Shown here: piece after piece, positions 58,901-64,000 of the stretch
Layout: every line of letters starts with the position of its first letter
Numbering within the stretch: position 1 is the first letter of the stretch
From: Cryptomeria japonica
Lineage: Eukaryota; Streptophyta; Pinopsida; Cupressales; Cupressaceae
Assembly: GCF_030272615.1 (NCBI RefSeq)
Contig: NC_081406.1
Location: 396,450,439-396,514,438 of the forward strand
Direction of reading: 5' to 3'
Length of the DNA stretch: 64,000 bases
The notes under the pieces: model-generated
What the model saw: the letters and a program-made list of their open reading frames with translations, nothing else
Told to the model about the DNA's origin: nothing
Databases searched by the model: none
Position numbers and translations under genes: made by a program

Positions 58901-58928
58901 TGATGATGATGATGGAAAAGTGGCATAA
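55905..58928 (+). pseudogene. Long single-frame ORF of about 1,000 codons, function unknown
   Basis: One frame runs from ATG 55905 (MKSTLHSFGNIFSLASTKP; an open reading extends to 55821) to TAA/TGA-free text ending GKVA and stop at 58926-58928. It is interrupted by nine in-frame stops (56235, 56418, 56457, 57039, about 57078, about 57090, about 57267, 57561, 58005) but by no frameshift. The N-terminal part (ELIQECIARYDPVSETIRR, ETLLAINHEVISSVFKIP) and middle (SYLLYCLACVKELVGIPKQL) look globular. A basic Ser/Pro region (57300-57560) and a helical C-terminus (IIKDGKKYITDSQRLCDEI, WRVLTFKSLITDAKTSIYEL) end in an Asp run. No polymerase, integrase or protease motif is present. It looks like an accessory retroelement protein, but I do not recognise the family. 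Confidence 0.6.
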
Positions 58929-59833
58929 TGCATTGATTTAGGGCCGGTTTCCTTTATTCTTGTAATTTCTCATGGTTATGCAAAGACTTCGGGACATCTG
59001 TCCCAAAATACTTCTTGTTGGTTTCATAACTGTTTATGGGGGTGGTCGAGTTTTCAGGGAGACCTCCCCTATTTTAAAACTATAAATTAAGGAAAGATAG
59101 ATAGTATGGGGGTTAGATTTTGTGACCAATTTTTGGTTTTTCCCTCTGCTTTATGTTTTTTCTATTTTGTCAAAGGAAGAATCAGACTGCTAAATCTGGA
59201 ATGGAAAAGATTTATAAATGTATTTTCATGCCTTTGTTGCATAAGAATATATATATTGAATGATCATATTGTTCTTGGGAGAAGGAAAATCTATGTGTTT
59301 TGAATCTGTGTAGATACATGTCTCTGCATATGTTTATCTTATCAAATAACAGTAAGGATCTTTCCATTACAGAAAATTATTTTTCTTCTGATATTCTTTC
59401 CTTTGAGTGTTTGTTTACTTCTAAAGAAGATTCATGTTTGAGGACAGATTTAGTTTCTTAAATCTATTCATTCTTTATTAAACCTATGTAAATGGTGTAC
59501 TGAACTTTGTTTCAGTTGTTGTCATCTCATATATTGAAAAGATAGGAAAAATTGCTTTCTTCTTTTTAGGAAACATGTGTGAAATATCGGCCTCTCAACC
59601 AAGAATGAAGTAGGCAGCCTTACATGCTTTCGGGTTAAAAGCTACTATTCAAATTAAATAGTTTAAAGCATTCCTTGAAAAAATGAGATAGGGAGCTGTA
59701 CCTATGCAAAATTTAGAGGGAAGTGATTTATACAACACTTACCCTACTATTTAGTGAAACACTTGTCCTTAAAATAAGGCAACAGAGTTCAAGATTGATC
59801 ATTTTAAAAAAAGGACAAATCTATTCACTAACA
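58929..59833 (+). repeat. Probable element H 5' LTR (left boundary unknown)
   Basis: The segment ends ATTCACTAACA just before the primer site. A TATA-like ACTATAAATTAAGG lies near 59078-59091. Candidate left ends such as GGGGG-TGGTCGAG (59043) cannot be tested, because the 3' LTR is outside the window. The LTR might even include the long ORF. No coding is seen in this interval. Confidence 0.5.
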
Positions 59834-59837
59834 GATT

Positions 59838-59853
59838 TTTGGCGACTCTGCTG
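59838..59853 (+). other. Element H primer-binding site (Tat/Ogre type)
   Basis: TTTGGCGACTCTGCTG follows the probable LTR end by four bases. Its TGGCGACTC start is the form I associate with Tat/Ogre elements, which are described as using an Arg-tRNA primer. Confidence 0.8.
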
Positions 59854-60278
59854 CGAAAATGAAACAAAGAGAAAACCAAACAGTCAGTAGACTGGTATGC
59901 CATAGACATAACAAAATTGAGCCTATAATCGGCAAAACTTCACAAAGTTTGTTTTGTCAAAGACACAGTTCTATAATTCAGGAAAACCGTTGAGATTGGG
60001 ATTTGTTTGAAAGAGCTTAGGATTCCTAAGGGTGATAACACTGGATTCTCGTCCATATACCAGAGCGCAAAGGAGAGAAGGAATAGTTGATAATTGTTTT
60101 GAAGAATTGCAAGGGTTGTCATTCGCCGTAAAACTTTACTCCCAAATGAAAATCTAAGAGCAGACCTTCCTCTCCTGTCAGAGTTACTCCTATACCTTCT
60201 TCTTCAAACCCTTGGCAAGCACTAACGCTTACTGGAGTTCAAGCCCCTCCCCTTGTAACCATTTATCTTGTGTCCATT
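59854..60278 (+). other. Element H leader
   Basis: This non-coding leader lies between the primer site and gag. No structure is recognised. Confidence 0.5.
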
Positions 60279-61343
60279 ATGGCCCAACTAGGGGGTGCTG
60301 TTGTTGGACCTCTTGCTCTCGTAGCTCATAATCCACTTCCAAAAGGGGCGAGGGATGTTTTACCTAAATATAATGGATAGGGAAAAGTCTCGGTTGAAGA
60401 GCACTTGAATTCTTTTAATGTGGCCACTGGAATTCTGGCAGTCCAATATGAGGATGTGGTCGTTAGGATTTTTACCCAAACTCTCACCAAGGGGGCAGCA
60501 GATTGGTTCAGCCATCTGCGAGCAGGATCCATAACTGACTGGCAAACGATGAAAACCACTTTTGAGAAAAGGTTCAAAAGTGCTAATGATGAACATTTTC
60601 TACTGGCCCAACTCAAACAAATGAAAAAAGAAATTCATGAGCCAATGAGGGGTTATGTAGCCAGGTATAATAAGATTATCCACAAAATTCCTCAAGCCAA
60701 AAGACCAACGACGGATAATCAACAATGTTTCTTCATAAATTCCATGCCACCTGACATGGGTTTTCACCTTAGAAGTAGGCTGGCTGATCTGGAGACTGCA
60801 CAAAATGAAGCCATGCAGCTTGAAGATGATCTGATAATAGCCAGAAAATGGAGGAAAGATATACAAACCCCTCAGGGCCAATCTTAGGCATCTACCTCGT
60901 CCACTGACCCAGTTGTTCAATGGCTTGTCAATGATATGATTGCTCTAAAGAGGCAGATACCCAAGCCTGGAAGCTCTTATCCATAGCCTTATCAGGATAT
61001 AAGTAGGAAAACTCCAAATCAGTATAACTATGGATGACCGTTGCAATTACTTGTTGTTCCACAAAGATTACAAATAGAGGCACCTCTTGACAAAGGTGTC
61101 ATGTGTTCATTCCATCTCACCACAGATCACGATGGGGGTTCTTGTCCCGATATGATAAGACATGTTCAGATGCAAAACACAAAAGATGAATTAGGTGAGT
61201 TCACTGAAGCAGAAAAAATTCAAGAGGTACCTGGCGACTCTGGAACATTCTACCTCGAGTATGAGTCAGATTCGGAAAAAGGTAGTAACATTTTCGCGAC
61301 CCTTGAAGTTTCTTCATGTGCGATTCTAACAAGGAATCAATGA
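60279..61343 (+). pseudogene. Element H gag
   Basis: The start is MAQLGGAVVGPLALVAHNPLP at 60279. The gag core (EEHLNSFNVATGIL, AADWFSHLRAGSITDWQTMKTTF, EKRFK, LAQLKQMKKEIHEPMRGYVARYNKII, CFFINSMPPDM, AMQLEDDLIIARKW) spans 60390-60850. A C-X2-H-X4-H-X5-C zinc motif (CSFHLTTDHDGGSC) lies near 61105-61145. Stops at 60378, 60885, about 60987, about 61035 and 61341 are all in one frame with the downstream protease and RT, so the ancestor was a continuous gag-pol frame. It is closely related in pattern to block E gag. Confidence 0.9.
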
Positions 61344-62114
61344 ACTTCCCAGGCTTCTTCTTTTGTGAATCCTTCTGGAAGCAATTTCAAAGGTAAATAT
61401 CTCCCGAGTAATAGCCTTTCAAAAATCCCTGAAGTTAGGATTTTGCAAAGGAACCATGAAGATAACAATAGCCCTTCCTCTTCCTCCTCCTTTGACATCA
61501 TTGATTTCTGTAAAGATTCTACTATTCAACTTCCTACTACTGAGTATTTGAAATTGAACCCAAAAGAACTAGATAAACTAGTCAAATATGTTAAGGGAGA
61601 TTCTTCTTCAGAGTCCCTGGTACACGGATGTGTGGAGAATAGTGATTTAACTATTGCTAAAAAATCTTCATCTGTCTCATGCTCATTAGCTAACTTGGCT
61701 GATCCCTGTTCTTTTCATGATGCTAAAAATGGGCTTGAGGTTGAGATTCTGAAACTTGAACCTTTCTACATATCCCTTCTCTTGAATGGTCAGAAGCTTA
61801 GCAATTGCATAATAGATTCAAGAGCATCAGACAACATAATGCCTTCACCTGTGGCTAAGTCTCTAGGTTTTACCCTCATGAAAACATTTGGGAGATGCTT
61901 TTCGATGGATGGGAAACAGGTTCCTCTTATTGGACAGGTAAAAGACGTCCAGGCAGTGCTAGCAGCATGCCCTGATAAAAGAGTAAGATTAACTATCCTG
62001 GTTGTTGATATTCCTGCGAGTTATGGAATGCTTTTGAGTAGAACTTTTTGCAAGGATCTTGGAGGTGAAATCAAAATGGACTGGTCTGAGGCCATTATTC
62101 CCCTTGGAAAATAG
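61344..62114 (+). pseudogene. Element H aspartic protease
   Basis: This is in frame with gag. The retropepsin fold is recognisable from VEILKLEPFYISLLLNGQKLSNCIIDSRASDNIMP (about 61735-61845) to SYGMLLSRTFCKDLGGEIKMDW. The catalytic triplet reads Asp-Ser-Arg where Asp-Ser-Gly is required (GGA to AGA), so the enzyme would be dead even without the stop at 62112. The N-terminal 120 residues are Ser/Lys-rich linker. Confidence 0.88.
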
Positions 62115-62990
62115 AGAATCAAGCTTGAACCCGAGCCTAAAAATAAGTATATTGTTTTTCCTTTGGACAACCCCAAAGCCCAGATTTTGTTTCAAGAATG
62201 CGAGTTTGGAAACTATCTCATTCTTGCACCTGGCGAAAAGGAACCAGAAGAGGCTGTTGACGAACTTGGCGGGTTGTAGCAAATGGAATTTTATGGAAGT
62301 TGTGCCAACTACAGCTCTGGAGCGGGAGTAGTTTTGCTGTCACCCACTGGTAATATCTTCCTGTTTTCTTTCAAGTTGGATTTTAAGAATACTAATAATA
62401 CTGCAGAGTATGAGGCATTATTATTAGGATTAAATGAGGCCAGATGTAAAGGTATCAAATTGCTCAAAGTTAAAGGTGATGCAGAGTTGATTGTCAGACA
62501 GGTGAGAAATGTTTATACAGTTAAGAATGACAGATTGAGACATTATAGAAATAGGGTTTGGGATGAGTTAGAATTATTTGATGCTTTCTCGATTGAAGCC
62601 ATTCTGAGGGAACAAAACAGTAGGGCAGATTCGTTGGCCGTTTCAGCTTCACTTTTATTACCGCATCCAGACTTTAGGGATAATTCATATAGGATTGAAA
62701 TGATTTATAGGCCCAGTGTCCCTGATAATGTAAATCATTGGCAAGTGTTTGATGTGGATGCACAGATCAAAGATTTCCTAGAATGTGCTCAGTCATTCTC
62801 CCAATCATATTTTGAAGGTTCTAAAAATGCCTACAAGGAGTTTAGTCCAAATCCAGAGGTTGATCCTACGAATAGTTTTATTCAGCTCAAAGGCAACAAA
62901 ATTCTGAAAGGGCTAGTGACACTAGAGAGGTTTTTCACCAGAGATGATGCATTCATAGGCAAGAAAGTTCCCAAGGATGACAGAAAATGA
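62115..62990 (+). pseudogene. Element H RNase H domain placed before RT
   Basis: A linker (62115-62282, stop at 62277) leads to a type-1 RNase H: MEFYGSCANYSSGAGVVLLSP, NNTAEYEALLLGLNEA, KVKGDAELIVRQVRN, NSRADSLAVSAS (62283-62670). The Glu and the second and last Asp are present, but the first catalytic Asp is Tyr. A 100-residue linker runs to the stop at 62988. I see the order protease-RNase H-RT. Tat elements are better known for an extra RNase H after RT, although I recall plant proteins with this order too. Confidence 0.87.
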
Positions 62991-64000
62991 AATTGCGAGA
63001 AAATAAATTTGGGCGATGAGTCCAACCCAAAAGAGGTAACAATTGGCAAGTGTTGTTCTACAGAGGAGAAGCGAGCACTTGGCACACTACTAAAAAAATA
63101 CATTGATGTCTTCGCTTGGTCCTACGATGACCTGAAGAAGTTTAGAGATGGGCATTTTCAGCATCAGATTCCGTTGAAGCTAGGCGCTTCTCCTTTTAGG
63201 CAAAAATTGAGGAATTTCAACCCCATAATGGCAGATGCAATTTTTAAAGAGGTTGATAAAATGCTTAAGGCCAAAATCATATATCCAATTCATCATTCTA
63301 CCTGGGTAGCCAACATTGTGCCCGTAAGGAAGAAGAATGGGGAGATTTGTATTTGTGTTGATTTCCGTAATCTAAATCAAGCGAGTCTGAAGGACAACTA
63401 CGCTTTACCCAATATGGACCACATTTTGCAGACGGTATCCGGGTCAGAGATGATGTCAATGTTGGATAGTTTTTCTGGTTACAATCAAATTAGTGTTGCA
63501 GAGCATGAACAGCACAAGATGGCATTCATCACTCCATGGGGAACATTCGCATATAACCGTATGCCTTTTGGTTTAATAAATGTTGAAGCCACCTTTCAAA
63601 GAGCTATGGATTCCTCTTTTAAGGATTTTTGAGATAGAATTATTGTTGTTTACCTAGATGATCTCACGGTATTTTCAAAAGAAAGGAAGGACCATCTTAG
63701 GGATCTGAGTGCAGTTCTGCAGCGTTGTCGAGAGCACGGAATCTCCTTGAACCCAAAGAAATCTGTTTTCTCTATCATGGAGGGCAAATTGCTAGGACAT
63801 ATTGTCTCAAAGGGAGGAGTCAAGATCGATCCTGAGAGAGTTAATGCAATTCAACATCTCAGTTTACCTTCCAACCGGACTAGAGTAAGGTCGATCTTTG
63901 GTCAAGTGAATTTCTTAAGGAGATTCATTCTAGAGTTTGCAGAAACCACAAAACACATCATTAGCTTGTTAAGAGAACAACATCCTTTCAAATGGACTGA
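62991..64000 (+). pseudogene. Element H reverse transcriptase (runs off the window)
   Basis: RT reading from INLGDESNPKEVTIGKC: DVFAWSYDDLKKF, FRQKLRNFNP, VPVRKKNGEICICVDFRNLNQAS, MMSMLDSFSGYNQI, MPFGLINVEATFQRAMD, the catalytic VVYLDDLTVFSK (about 63646-63680), SLNPKKSVF, LLGHIVSKGG and the start of the thumb/connection to the right edge. A single TGA at 63630-63632, just before the YLDD motif, interrupts it. It is otherwise one of the best preserved coding stretches here. Confidence 0.93.

Overview
The window looks like intergenic DNA of a large, repeat-packed seed-plant nuclear genome. The copia elements use an initiator-Met-tRNA primer site, the gypsy elements are of the Tat/Ogre type, and the LTRs are long, AT-rich and full of ACCGGT. 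A gymnosperm is my best guess from this LTR style, but the sequence alone does not prove it. I find no intact cellular gene, no rRNA and no tRNA. Almost everything is LTR retrotransposon, most of it broken by in-frame stops (largely TAG/TGA of the CAG, CGA or TGG decay type) and by frameshifts. In the entries below, elements carry letters A-H.

Left part. Element A (1-4406, +) is a Ty1/copia element entering from outside the window: degraded integrase-RT-RNase H, polypurine tract and 3' LTR. After a stretch of unrecognised DNA comes a 993-bp element with 33-bp terminal inverted repeats (5880-6872), then 2.5 kb of AT-rich DNA in which I recognise nothing.

Nest (about 9.4-38.1 kb). Element D (gypsy-type gag and protease, no RT) has LTRs at about 9418-11670 and 36960-38117. 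A solo LTR with a perfect GTTAT target duplication sits in its left LTR, and another with GATCC sits near its right end. Element C (12467-32181, duplication GGTTA, initiator-Met primer site, no coding capacity) is inserted in D's gag. Inside C is block E: a Tat-type gag bounded by two outward-facing 1.2-kb inverted LTR-like repeats, one preceded by an array of twelve covarying palindromes. Inserted in E's gag is element B (17271-24943, - strand), which has good LTRs, primer site and polypurine tract but no protease, integrase or RT. Instead it carries a coiled-coil protein with four zinc-knuckle sites and an unknown protein of about 960 residues.

Right part. Element F is a minus-strand Tat-type gypsy element (RT, RNase H, extra RNase H, integrase, 3' LTR). 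It is split by element G (43935-51075, +), a nearly full-length copia element of A's family that has lost its protease. Next come about 3 kb of other DNA holding a tandemly duplicated fragment resembling transcription elongation factor SPT6. Finally, element H (+) runs off the window: a single-frame ORF of about 1,000 codons with several stops, then a Tat/Ogre-type primer site, gag, protease, an RNase H placed before RT, and RT.

The strongest candidates for something undescribed are element B with its two unusual proteins, the covarying palindrome array next to E, and the long ORF immediately upstream of H's primer site.
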